Shown here: one piece after another, positions 36,155-47,470 of the stretch
Position numbering within the stretch: position 1 is the stretch's first letter
Layout of the letters: the number at the start of each line of letters is the position of its first letter
NCBI GenBank assembly: GCA_023213395.1
Contig: CM041465.1
Span: 156,991,741 to 157,055,740, forward strand
DNA length: 64,000 nucleotides
Direction of reading: 5' to 3'
DNA from: Cycas panzhihuaensis
Lineage: Eukaryota > Cycadophyta
Notes under the pieces: generated by a model
The model's input: only the letters and a program-made list of their open reading frames with translations
The model's database searches: none
What the model was told of the DNA's origin: nothing
Translations under genes and position numbers: made by a program

Positions 36155-36425
36155 TTAAATGCCCAGTCCTTTTGGACAAAAGGTGAAAATAGTCATATTT
36201 TAGTGATAGATACCCAGTCTTTTGGGGTAAGTTCTTGATATTGATGGATACCTAATCCTTTTAGGTAGATTTTTAGTGATGTCAGATACCCAATCATTTT
36301 CAATAGATCTATGGTGATTAAGTGCCCAGTCCTTTTGGGCAAGGCATATAAATAATGGCTTTTTAGTGTTAGGAACCCAATCCTTTTGGGTAGACTTACT
36401 AGTAAGAATTTCTTGTGATCCTGTT
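36155..36425 (+). repeat. Element C array of about six hairpin-forming repeats
   Basis: TGCCCAGTCCTTTTGGGCA-like words occur near 36160, 36210, 36247, 36286, 36321 and 36366. Several are self-complementary (TGCCCAGTCCTTTTGGGCA; ACCCAATCCTTTTGGGT), so each could form a short hairpin. Spacing is about 37-50 bp. Confidence 0.85.
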
Positions 36426-36583
36426 ATCATATGGAATCCATTTTATTTTAAGTTATAAATTTACATCATCTTGTTATTCATGGATTTCATTTGATTCTCA
36501 TCACTTTGACCAGGGCGATAATCACTTGTATTATTGCCACCTCTCACCATCATATTTCTCTTTCTAGAATAGGAGCCTCAGGT

Positions 36584-36597
36584 ATCAAGGGGATAAA
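36584..36597 (+). other. Element C polypurine tract
   Basis: ATCAAGGGGATAAA directly precedes the 3' LTR start TGTTTTACC. Confidence 0.65.
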
Positions 36598-39033
36598 TGT
36601 TTTACCAAAACCTGGCCTTTTATTAGTATTTGATTTATATGTATATGTTTTCACATGTTTATAGAATGATTTCATTAGAAAATAAATGATGGATTTGTTT
36701 GATCATGATTTAGGCCATGTTTTGATAAAAGGATATATGAATGTTATTTAATGATTTATGATAAATGATGATGTGACTTGTATTTTTACCATCACCCATC
36801 GATGACTGAGACTATAATACTAAATTTTTTCTTCATGATTAGTTTGACCTAATGTTTCCTTTAGAACTTGTTAAATTTACATTTTTATTCTTAATTTCAC
36901 CCAACTTTATAGCTTTTTGTCATTTTTGGGCTTGTATTTAGTATTTTCACCTTATCCTAGGCCTATTTACTTATTTATTAAGTTATTTATACTTCAATTC
37001 ATGTTTAAAATTTATTTTCTAACTTTTTAATAAGTTGAAATTCATTTCCACATTTGTCACATTTTTGGCACTGCCAAAAATATGACCGGTCACATTTTTA
37101 GTGTAAAGTCACATTTTTGTAGGTCTAAAAACATGACTGGTCATATTTTTTACTATTATGCATGTAAAAAGTTGGCCAACGCGCTAGAACTTTATATTCC
37201 ACCACCCAAATTTGGTGAGATCTTATCTCTTTGGTGCCCAAGAATGATATTGAGGGTTTTGTGATTCATTGTTGATGAGTTAGTGGTGATTTGCTCAAGT
37301 TTGTAGTGGATTTTTTGAGTTTTCTTAGAGATTTTAAAGACTGTTACTTTTATGACTAAAACTTGGATTTTGAAGAGAGTTGTGGGTGAAATCTTGGAAG
37401 ATTTTTAATGTTGTGACTTCATGTGTTACTGATATTCAAATGTTGATGGCCTAAGCTCTAGTTTTATGGACTTTTACCAAAGTTCCATGCTTGAAACTTC
37501 TTCTAATTGGGTAAGGTATTTCCTATTAAGTTTCTAGTTCATCTCATAGTATTTTGAAGGTGGTTTTTACTCAAAAATTATTATTTTCTTTGGTTGATTG
37601 TTACATTATACTTGTATTTATTTTGGGCTTTAAAATATTTGCTAAAAGGTCAACCCTTTATGGGGTTAATTAAGGGTTAGACTAGGGTGGGGTATGGTCA
37701 TCTCTCCATCACTCATCTAGCTATCCCTTCTAATTCTTCTATAGTAGCTTGTATTTTAGATAATTTCTTTTGGTATTGTTTAGCTGCAATTTAGCCTCTA
37801 TCTTATTTGTTGGTTCTCTTTTTTAATTTGTTTTAAAGGGAAGCATTAGAAAACATTGATCAACTAAAAGAAAAATTGCCATTTTGAGGTATTTATTTAT
37901 AATAGGAAAGAAGTTTCAAGCTTATAGTATTATGGTTTATCTAGTTTTACCCTTAAGTTTACTTTCTTACTCTTCAAAAGAAAAGTTAAAAGTGTTGAAA
38001 AATGAATGCATGTTTGATTTTTCAATTTGTTAAAGGCCCAAAGATCCTTTTGGAGTCTTTCATACTCTAATCATGATAGAGTCTTTAAAGCTAGTACCTT
38101 ATTTGAAAGTTATGGTTCAGATTTGTCATTTGCATGTGATCTTATATATCTAAAAAGTCATTAAAAACAACAATAACATCTTCTTCAAATCTCTTTCTTT
38201 TTGCATCATACATCATCCTTTCAAAGAATTAGTTGTATACACATAAAGTGATACTCTTTGAATAGCATTATATGTTATTAATTTCTTTGGGAAGCTTACA
38301 CAAACAATCATATTATATGTATTGTATCTCTTGAAAGTATCTTTCCATTCATTAGAAGGTTCATATATTATATGTAGAAGGATAATTTCATACTTGCATT
38401 TGTATCTTTCATTTTAAAAAAGAAAAGGAAAAAGACATAAAAAGTTTACATGCATCTAGTTTTAATTTTCCTTTATTTGTTGATTGAAAGTAAAGTAGGC
38501 CTTTTGATACATTTTGTTTTGTTTTGTTGAGCATAATAAATATTAAAAACAAATAAGGAAACACAAGATACACAAAAAAAAGAAAGGAAGAGAAAAACCA
38601 AAAAGAGAAACAAAGTGAACATAAATAAGGAAAAGAAAATAAGAAAAAGGAGGAAAATAAGAACAATTCTTCTATTTGCTTACCCTTTCTTATATCTAAG
38701 TGGAACAAAAAAGGTTGAAAAGATTATATGAAAGGAGTCTCTAAGAAGGATATTAAAAATTCTATCAGTGTAGTTCTGAATCTAGAACTTCTTCACCCAA
38801 TTTTGTAGGTTAGTGGATTCCACTACCCCATCTTTTACATCCATGTCTTTTATCACATTCTACATCCATATTTTATTAGATGGCATAACTAAATAAAGAC
38901 TCCTTATCAAGAGTTAGAAAAAGGTAGTTCTTTAGGATTTCTTGAACTCCATATCTCCCACTTTTAATTAAGACAAAGATGATACCTTAACAATCGAAGG
39001 ATATCTAGATTAGGTCCTCCCAAGAACACACCA
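36598..39033 (+). repeat. Element C 3' LTR
   Basis: 2436 bp against 2413 bp for the 5' copy. It starts TGTTTTACCAAAACCTGGCC and ends GAACACACCA, followed by the target duplication CACGT. Confidence 0.93.
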
Positions 39034-39740
39034 CACGTGACCAAGATCATGACATTGACTTGGTAGTTAGAAGTAATCCTCCTTATATTTGACCATATTA
39101 GTATCCCTACTAGCAAAAGAATGAAATTGATTGACTAGTTCAAGAACTCCTTAATGTTGGTACTATTAGAGAAAGTAAAAATATCTTTTCTACCTTAATG
39201 ATTTTAGTAAGAAAAAAGGATAGCTCATTTTGCATGTGTGTAAACTACCATAAGCTTAATAAGATAACCATCAAGGATAAATTTCCTATATTAGTCATCA
39301 ATAAACTCTTAGATAATCTCTATGGAATAACATGCTTTACATCATAGGACTTATGGTCAGGATACCATCAAATTATGATCAAAGTAGAGGACATTCACAA
39401 GATGACATTTAGTACACATGAAGGACATTATGAATTTTTAGCTATGCCCTTTGGCCTAACTAATGCCCTAGCCACCTTTTAAGTCCTCATGAATAAATGC
39501 TTTTAGCCTTACTTAAGAAAGTTCATGTTAGTCTTCTTTGATGACATTCTGATCTTTAGTCATACTTAGGAAGATTATCTTCAACATGTTGATAAGGCAT
39601 TAGAAATGCTTATAAATAACCAACTTTATGCCAAAAACTCAAAGTGTCAATTTGGGCAAACAAAAATAGAATATTTGGGCCATATTATCTCCCTAAAAAG
39701 AGTCAAGGTGGATCGTAAAAAAATTGCAATTATTATAAAC
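39034..39740 (+). pseudogene. Element A reverse transcriptase
   Basis: The frame resumes from 23474 after C. It reads DQDHDIDL, then stops at expected Arg/Gln in the YRYPY motif, then LVQELLNVGTI, VRKKDSSFCMCVNYHKLNKI (family: VkKKDGsWRmCvDYRaLN), DNLYGITCFTS, stop, DLWSGYHQI (family: F.klDLrsGYhQi), [20 protein letters not shown] (family: T..G.yEf.[10 protein letters not shown]) and [10 protein letters not shown], where FFDD is the catalytic site, intact near 39533-39547. CQFGQTKIEYLGHIIS ends it. RNase H follows without a break. Confidence 0.93.
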
Positions 39741-40380
39741 TAGCCTAAACCCAAAAATATTAAGGGCCTTCATGAATTTTTAAGAATCACAGGGTATTAT
39801 GGAAAGTTTTCTTAGGGTTATGCAAGGATTCCTTCCCCTTTAGTTGGCCTATTAAAAGAGGATTCCTTTTATTAAAATGATAAGGCCTCTAAAGTATTTG
39901 AATACTTGGAGGTAGTTTTAACTACCACCGTAGTCCTTACAACACCAGACTGTATAAAGACCTTCATCATTGAATGTAACGTATTAGGACAAGGTATTAG
40001 AGCAGTCTTAATGCAAGAAGGGAAATATTTAGCCTTTGAAAGTCATCAGCTTACACCCAGAGATCAAGTTAATCCACCTATGAGAAGTAGATGTTAGTAA
40101 TTCTCTATGTAATTGGGAAATAGTAATAATATTTACTGGGGATACATGTCTAAATTAAAATAGACCATAACAACTCAAAATATTCTTTAGCTTAAAGGAC
40201 GACATTTGAGGAATAATAAAAGTAGATCACCAAAATACAAGCTTTTAACTTTGAAATCATATATAAAAAAGGCAAGGATAATTTAGTGGCTAGTGCTTTA
40301 TCTCATAAGGAAGAAGGCCCTATATTATATTCCATCAATAAGATCAATCCCTCTTAGATAATAATTGTGAAGTAAAAATA
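39741..40380 (+). pseudogene. Element A gypsy RNase H
   Basis: The frame gives LHEFLRITGYYGKFS with TAG after it (family: LR.FLGltgYYR.Fi), LVGLLKEDSF, FIIECNVLGQGIRAVLMQEG (family: l.tDASg.GiGAVL.Q.g, with the catalytic Asp read as Asn), YLAFESHQLTPRDQ, MRSRC (family: Y...EkE). Past a frame change it ends with DNLVASALSHKEE-like (family: .N.vADaLSR). It is cut by element D at 40381 and resumes at 47309 with EXDQDPLTKQIIQDI. Confidence 0.9.
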
Positions 40381-40568
40381 TGGTGACCCTTGGTGGTCAC
40401 TTGTATAATTATAATATTCAAGTTGTATTGTTGGATTTAATTTTCTTTTCATGCTCTCTGTTAAAAAATGTTATATATTTATGTTTGTATGATGAAGGAA
40501 TGTGACTCACTAGTAATAGTCATCACCCTTCATTGAATATACTTAATTAGTTAATTAGGCTCATTATA
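40381..40568 (-). repeat. Element D 3' LTR
   Basis: It aligns end to end with 47119-47306 (shared AATATTCAAGTTGTATTGTT, TATTTATGTTTGTATGA, AGTCATCACCCTT). The exact left base is uncertain by 3 bp (40381 or 40384). Confidence 0.9.
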
Positions 40569-40583
40569 AGCTCTCCCCTCTTG
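40569..40583 (-). other. Element D polypurine tract
   Basis: The minus strand reads CAAGAGGGGAGAGCT directly before the LTR. Confidence 0.8.
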
Positions 40584-40589
40584 AAAATG

Positions 40590-40990
40590 TTTTGCCCTTA
40601 AAGCATGAGGAATATATTCTTACAACTAAGGATGTTTGTCCAAAATTGATACAAGTTCCCATGAAGCATCTTTGGCTAGAAGCTATTGCCATTTTATAAG
40701 ATATTCTCAAATAGTTTTGGATCTTAGTCGACGATCTCATACTTCAAGGATAGACTCGAGAATTAGGAGGAGCATACCTTCTTTATTTAACATTGGAAGT
40801 TTGACCTGTGCTGGTGTTCCTGTACCCAATCATTATTTTAAATAAGACACATGAAAAACATTATGAATATGAGACTTAACAGGTAATTCTAGGGCATAAG
40901 CAACTCCTCCCACTCTTTTGCTTATGCGATATGGCCCATAGAATCATGGGTTGAGTTTTTTTTATTTATAGACATTTGTTTATGTGGTTG
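40590..40990 (-). pseudogene. Element D integrase C-terminus and chromodomain
   Basis: Minus-strand reading: LNP-x-FYGPYRISKRVGGVAY followed by ALELPVKSHIHNVFHVSYLK (family: L.pkFyGPf.I..riG.vAY.L.LP....iH.VFHvS.Lk). Then come LPMLNKEGMLLLILESILEV and the chromodomain IEYLIKWQ, stop, LLAKDASWE (family: yLVKWkg.p...atWE). Only a few stops interrupt; frames shift once or twice. The plus-strand frame at 40636-40845 is a shadow. Confidence 0.88.
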
Positions 40991-40999
40991 TAGGTACAA

Positions 41000-42031
41000 A
41001 TAAAAACCTTCTAAAAATTTTCATTCAGTACGATGCAAATCAACTTGTTGTTTGATTCTATTTTGAGCATTAGAGAGGTGCTCTCTTAGCAATGTATTTA
41101 TATTCTTTGATTCTTACAAATAATCATTAACTACTAGAACATGTGAATTTAAATTAACCTAATCTTTTAATAATGTAGGTTCATAACCATATAAAACTTG
41201 AAAAGGAGTAATTTTAATGGACATATGATAAGTAGTATTATACCATCCTTCAGCCAAATGTAACCATTTAACCCAATTACTTAGTTTTTCTGCCACAAAG
41301 CTTCATAGATAATTTTCTAGGCATTTATTAATAATTTTAGTTTGACCATCTATTTAAGGATGGTAACTAGTGCTTATGTTTAGAGTAGTGCCTAATTGTT
41401 TAAATAATTCTTGCTAGAAATTACTTTGGAATTTAGGATCTCTGTCACCAATAATAATTTTTGGTAACCCATGGAGTTTATAAACTTCTTTCATGAATAT
41501 TAATGCTACCTGATAAGCTTTAAGATCACTTTGAATAGCCATGAAATAAGTGTATTTAGTCAATCGATCTACCACTATATAAATACAATCTTTGTTTTTT
41601 GATTTGGGTAAACCTACGATAAAATCCATACTTATACTTTTCCATTTTACATGTGGAATAGGTAATGGTTGTAATAGTCCTAGTGGAAGAAGAATATTTT
41701 TATATTTTATAATTTGACATACTACACACTCATTAATAAACTTTTGTGTTTCTTTTTTTATCCCTTTCCAAAAGAAAGATTTTCTTATCTAGCGATAAGT
41801 TTTATAAAATCTTATATAGCTTGTCGATAGTACTGTATGTTCTTCTTTCAAAATCTTTTGTTTAAATTTTAATTTTTCTCCTAGATAAATTTGACCTTTA
41901 TACCATAAAATATCATTTTTCCATTCAAATTTCTCTTGAGATTCCTTTTGAATTATATTAATTAATTGACTTGTATCAAAATCTCTAGTGTATTCCACTC
42001 TTATATCATCTAACCATCTAATATTGATCAC
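41000..42031 (-). pseudogene. Element D integrase core and zinc-binding domain
   Basis: Two open parts lie on the minus strand. 42031-41789 (80 codons) reads IRVEYTRDFDTSQLINIIQK and WKNDILWYKGQIYLGEKLKF, the linker before the HHCC domain. After broken HHCC sequence, 41629-41414 (71 codons) begins MDFIVGLPKSKNKDCIYIVV (family: MDFi.GLP.s.g.d.I.VvvDRltK.aHF) and ends LPKIIIGDRDPKFQSNF (family: P..IvSDRdp.F.s.FW). The first two catalytic Asp are present. The Glu part (41000-41410) is broken by stops and frame changes. Confidence 0.9.
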
Positions 42032-42640
42032 AGTAATAGCTTATAGTTGGACTTCTTCATTCCGACGTGATAGAACATCAACTACTACATTTGTTTTCCA
42101 TTTTTTATACCATATCTCAAAATCATCAGTTTGTAATTTTGTTACCTATTTTTGTTGCTCAGTTGATAATTCTTACTATTTTAAACAATATTACAGGGTA
42201 GTATGATCTATTTTGACTAGGAATTTACTTCCTAATAAATACTGTTACCATTTATGAAGAGCATGCATAATAGCTAATATTTATTTTTCATAAGTAATTT
42301 TAAATTTTTCTCATTTATTTAATTATCAACCTTCATAAGTGATAGGTATGCCATCTGCATTAAGATAACTCTAATGCCTACTCTTGACATATCAGATTCT
42401 ATAGTGAAAGTTTTTAAAAAAATCTGAAGTTGCTAATAAAGGTAAGGTTGCCATAATTATTTTAAGGTTTTCAAAATATGATTGTGCTGAATCATTCCAT
42501 ATAGAGGAACCCCTTTTTAGAAGCTTGGTGAGACTGTTTATAGTATGCATATAATTCTTAACAAATTAACGATAATATCTGGTAAGTCCCAAGAATCACC
42601 TCAACATTTTAATTGTACGTGGAATGGGCCACTTTATTAT
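42032..42640 (-). pseudogene. Element D RNase H
   Basis: Minus-strand reading: EKFKITYEK, stop, ILAIMHALHKW (family: Y...EkE.laiv.al..w), then YLLGSKFLVKIDHTTL (family: yL.G..f.v.tDh..L) and FEIWYKKWKTNVVVDVLSRR (family: f.i.Y..Gk.N.vADALSR). It joins RT on the right and the INT linker on the left. Stops fall at Trp and Gln sites. Confidence 0.88.
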
Positions 42641-43414
42641 TGCTTTAATTTTGTCTAAGTCAACTCTAACTCCATCTTTGGAAATAATATGTCCTAGATA
42701 ATTTATTTGTTGTTTACCAAAACTACATTTAGATTTTTTTGCAAAAATATTTTGTTCTTATAAGGTGTTAAGAAATTCTTCTACATGGTCAAGGTGATCT
42801 TCCCAATTTTTACTGTAGATGAGTATGTCATCAAAAAATACTAATACAAATTTCCTTAGAAAAGGCAAGAATATCTAATTCATCATTGCTTAGAAGGTAG
42901 CAGGTGTATTACATAATCTGAATGGCATCATCTCGAATTCATAATATCCTTCATGTGTATGAAATGTCACTTTATGGGTGTCCTAATCTCTTATCTTAAT
43001 CTGATAATAACCAGATCTAAGGTCTAATTTTGTGAAATATTGAGTACCATATAGTTCATTGAGTAACTCGTCAATTCTTGAAATGAGAAATTTATTTTTA
43101 ATGATAATTTTATTGAGAGCATAATAATCAATGCACATTCGAAAGGAACCATCTTTTTTCCTTACCAATGCCATTAGAGCAGAAAAAGTACTTTTACTAG
43201 ATGTAATTATTCCAAGATCTAGTAATTCATGGACTATCCATTTAATTTTGTTCTTATGCTTATAAGGGTGTCGATACAATTTGATTATGGTCAGAGTTGT
43301 ATTTTTTTCTAGTTCAATTATATGCTCCATACTATGATCAAGTGGTAAGGTAGTTGGAAGTTCTTGAAATATAATGTCATGTTTATTTATTAGTTTCTGC
43401 ATTTGATTATTCAT
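42641..43414 (-). pseudogene. Element D reverse transcriptase
   Basis: The frame 43414-42983 is open for 143 codons. It reads HDIIFQELPTTLPLDHSMEH (family: f.d.f.elP..LPp.R..dH.I.l), ALVRKKDGSFRMCIDYYALN (family: vkKkDGswR.CvDYRaLN), RIDELLNELYGTQYFTKLDL and RSGYYQIKIRD. Past a frame change the catalytic [10 protein letters not shown] is readable near 42823-42850. Motif spacing is normal. Confidence 0.93.
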
Positions 43415-43479
43415 TATTCCTTATTTATTATTTCTCACCTTAATTAAAAATAATTAAATCACACATCCTGGATATCCTT

Positions 43480-43930
43480 TGAAAAGTAGTTTATTCATCT
43501 GATATGAAGTTATTTGTTGAGGTTGTGGAGTTAACATCCCTTATAATATAATAGTTCTACCATTTTCATTAAATCTCATAAACATTTCTTGTAAGTTTGT
43601 TTTATAAGTACCAAATGTTCTTAACCATTGACTTCCTAGTACTGTATCGACTCTTCCAATTTTAATAATGAAAAAGTTAGCCTTCAAAATATAATTCCCA
43701 AATGAGATTTTAAGGTTTTTTAAGATACTTTCTCCATGAATTTGCTTATGACCACTAACTTATACTTGAAATGAAGGAATTTTTGTGATTTATAACCCTA
43801 AATTATGAGCAATATATCAATTGATAAAATTATGGGTACTACCAAAATCAATTAGAGTAATTACTCCTTTCTTTTTTATAAACCCTTTGATTTTTAAAGT
43901 TTCTGGTGTTGTTATTCTTGACATAGCTGA
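43480..43930 (-). pseudogene. Element D aspartic protease
   Basis: Minus-strand reading: LIDFGSTHNFIN (family: LiDsGsthnFis), where DSG is DFG as in element A. Then come ILKANFFIIKIGRVDTVLGS and QWLRTFGTYKTNLQEMFMRF (family: ..D.vLG..WL...g......n...l.f). The frame continues towards RT. Confidence 0.85.
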
Positions 43931-43989
43931 TAAGAACATTATGGGTGCTTCTTCAATTTATTCCTCATTATTTACACAATCTTTCATAT

Positions 43990-44950
43990 TTATTAGATCA
44001 TATATTCTTCTATAGAATCATCATTGATGACTAATGAGTATAATCTTCATTCTTGACATCTATGTCCTCTTTCTTTTTTCATTACACCAATAACAAGTAC
44101 CTTTTTGTCTATGTTCTTCTATCTCTTTTATTGTCAACTGATAAAATCTCCACTAACTATTTAGTGAATTAAATTCTTTTTTAGAGTATGTGCTTTTTTT
44201 ATTAATTTCTCTTTTTATTATACTCAACTGGAAGGACCTATTATTTCTCAACATTTGTGGATGATAATAAGATTTTTGTTTTGATTCAAAAGTCTTAGCC
44301 AACCAAATGGCCTCACTCAACTCCTATGCTTTTTGTGCTTTAACATCCATCCTAATATCATTTTATAGCCCTGATATAAATAATTCAACCTTCTAAGGTA
44401 AGGATAAATTAGTCACCTTGTAGACTAATCCAATAATTTTTTGGCAATATTCATCTACTAAAGTTTTTTGTTGCTATTTACTTAGTTGGGCAAAATGATC
44501 ATTATTCTAAGTATCTTTGAAATGTTCTTCAAGTGCTATAGAGAATTATTTCCACGATGCTTCCTTCCCATTTTCTTCCTATTCTTGTACCCACATTAGC
44601 CACTAATTATATGCTTTGCCTAACATATACATAACAACATGTAATATTCTATCCTTGTCATCTTTAATGGACTGTAATAGGAAGTATATTTCTAATTTTT
44701 GTGGCTATTTATGAGTAGTATCTTTTAACCTGTCAATTTGAGATATGTTTACTTTTCTTCTGCCTATTTGTTTTATAGGCTTATTAGGTTTTTGAAGTTG
44801 AGTTGTAATATCATTTACCTTCTTCCAATCTTTCTTTAATAATGGATGCAAATAATTCCATTCCTCGTTATATTTAATAATTGTCTGTTTATTATTGATA
44901 TTGGCTGACATGGTATTTGGTAGAAAAAATGAATTTTTTCCTTTTCTAAT
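43990..44950 (-). pseudogene. Element D gag with zinc knuckle
   Basis: The open frame 44911-44705 (68 codons, beginning MSANINNKQT) is the start of gag; MSAN is the best start seen. It has a basic stretch, KPIKQIGRRKVNISQI. Further on (44320-44700) decayed gag sequence is readable with stops, including AEAIWLAK-like and CPYKVTNLSLP-like segments. The zinc knuckle at 44051-44108 reads CYWCNEK then, one frame away, RGHRCQE: the CxxC...GHxC form of chromoviruses with a 1-base frameshift between halves. Confidence 0.75.
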
Positions 44951-46225
<1,275 letters not shown>

Positions 46226-46401
46226 GACTTTTTATTTTTCCTCTTCGTAGCCAATTATTTATTAATATGGCAGTTGTAAAATACACCTAACTATGTAGTT
46301 GATTATTTAATTATTGGATTAAGAAGTCACCGATAGAGATGAACGATGATGATGTCAATTCCAGATCTATAATTACTTAATCAAATTAATCTGCAGCCTA
46401 T

Positions 46402-46683
46402 ATTCCTAGTTTGTAATGTATTTGCTCTTATTTTGAGAGACACCCTTTGTATTGCTTGTAGGTTATTAACTCAAATGTGAGAATATATTATACCTATTCC
46501 TGGTCTACAACATGTTTGTTCCTATTTTAAGGGACACCCTATGTATTACATGTAGGTTATTAAATCAACATGAAAGGACATTATAACCAATTTCCAATCT
46601 GCAACATATTGCTCTTATTTGAGAGACGCATTTTGTATTGATTGCAGGTTATTAAGTCGGATGTGAAGAGATGTTATAACCTT
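46402..46683 (-). repeat. Three tandem 94 bp units in element D leader
   Basis: Units start at 46402, 46496 and 46590. Each holds ATTCC..., TTGAGAGACACCCTTTGTAT-like sequence and TGTAGGTTATTAA. They lie between the TA tract and the PBS. Confidence 0.9.
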
Positions 46684-46851
46684 TATAAATATAATTGCTA
46701 AATATTTAATATTGCATGGCATCTATTAATATTTACATAGATTTATGTGTTGCATAACCGATACAACAACGAACTAGATGACACGACCAACTAATACTGG
46801 ATGAATTAACAAGGGCCAATGGATGACTAGATCAGAGGTAAAAGTTAAAGA

Positions 46852-46925
46852 CAAATTACAGTGAATCTAGATAAATGTATATATCGTAAAGATGAATTGC
46901 AATGAATCTAGATAAATATATATAT
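46852..46925. repeat. Two ~41 bp direct repeats
   Basis: AATCTAGATAAAT(G/A)TATATA occurs at about 46863 and 46904, inside units sharing AATT(A/G)CA(G/A)TG. Confidence 0.8.
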
Positions 46926-47102
46926 TTGCAACAAAGATATCTGTATGGCATAGTGGATTACTGGAATAATATACAATGCATTATAGTAGTAAGCAGTTAT
47001 CGTAATATCCTATCTTTGGAGGTTAAATGCTTACAATTATATTCGTCGAAATCCTTCTTAGTGCAAGATGTTATATCAATGAAGTATAGGTAGGATTGAT
47101 TA

Positions 47103-47114
47103 GCTCCGATACCA
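47103..47114 (-). other. Element D primer binding site
   Basis: GCTCCGATACCA; the minus strand reads TGGTATCGGAGC, one change from the initiator-Met primer site TGGTATCAGAGC. Confidence 0.9.
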
Positions 47115-47118
47115 CTTG

Positions 47119-47306
47119 GGATGACCCTAAGTGGTCACTTGCACAATTACAATATTCAAGTTGTATTGTTGGATTTAACTTTCTTTTTATGCTTTCTACT
47201 AAAAAATGTTACATATTTATGTTTGTATGACAAAGGAATGTGACTCATTATTAATAGTCATCACCCTTTATGAAATATACTTAATTAGTTAATCATGCTC
47301 ATTACA
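47119..47306 (-). repeat. Element D 5' LTR
   Basis: Partner of 40381-40568; its left end lies a few bases from the PBS and its right end reads CTCATTACA, giving TG at the LTR start on the minus strand. Confidence 0.9.
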
Positions 47307-47308
47307 AA

Positions 47309-47417
47309 GAATAGGATCAGGACCCCCTTACAAAGCAGATTATTCAAGACATTCAAGTTGGGGTAGGGCACTCAACCCATTACATATGGTCCATAAATAT
47401 TCTTTAGTACAATAATA

Positions 47418-47470
<53 letters not shown>

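Larger units (their letters stand above)
23475..39033 (+). mobile_element. Element C: large Tat/Ogre-like gypsy retrotransposon in element A
   Basis: 2.4 kb LTRs (23475-25887 and 36598-39033), a PBS of the TGGTGACCTTGTTGGGG kind, a purine-rich PPT and a perfect 5 bp target duplication CACGT define 15,559 bp. Readable parts are gag, protease and an archaeal-type RNase H in plus orientation, then an antisense reading region and tandem repeats before the 3' LTR. This layout (long LTRs, extra aRH, antisense ORF, tandem repeats in the 3' untranslated region) is known for the Tat/Ogre lineage. I could not find RT or INT motifs, so the copy looks non-autonomous or internally deleted. Confidence 0.88.

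Noticed and set aside
34932-36425. Regularly spaced repeats that might suggest a CRISPR-like array
   Set aside because: Units are degenerate, spacers are themselves repeated, and the array lies in the 3' region of a plant retrotransposon.
38409-38708. 99-codon Phe/Ser-rich minus-strand frame
   Set aside because: It is antisense to the purine-rich block of the C 3' LTR; low complexity.
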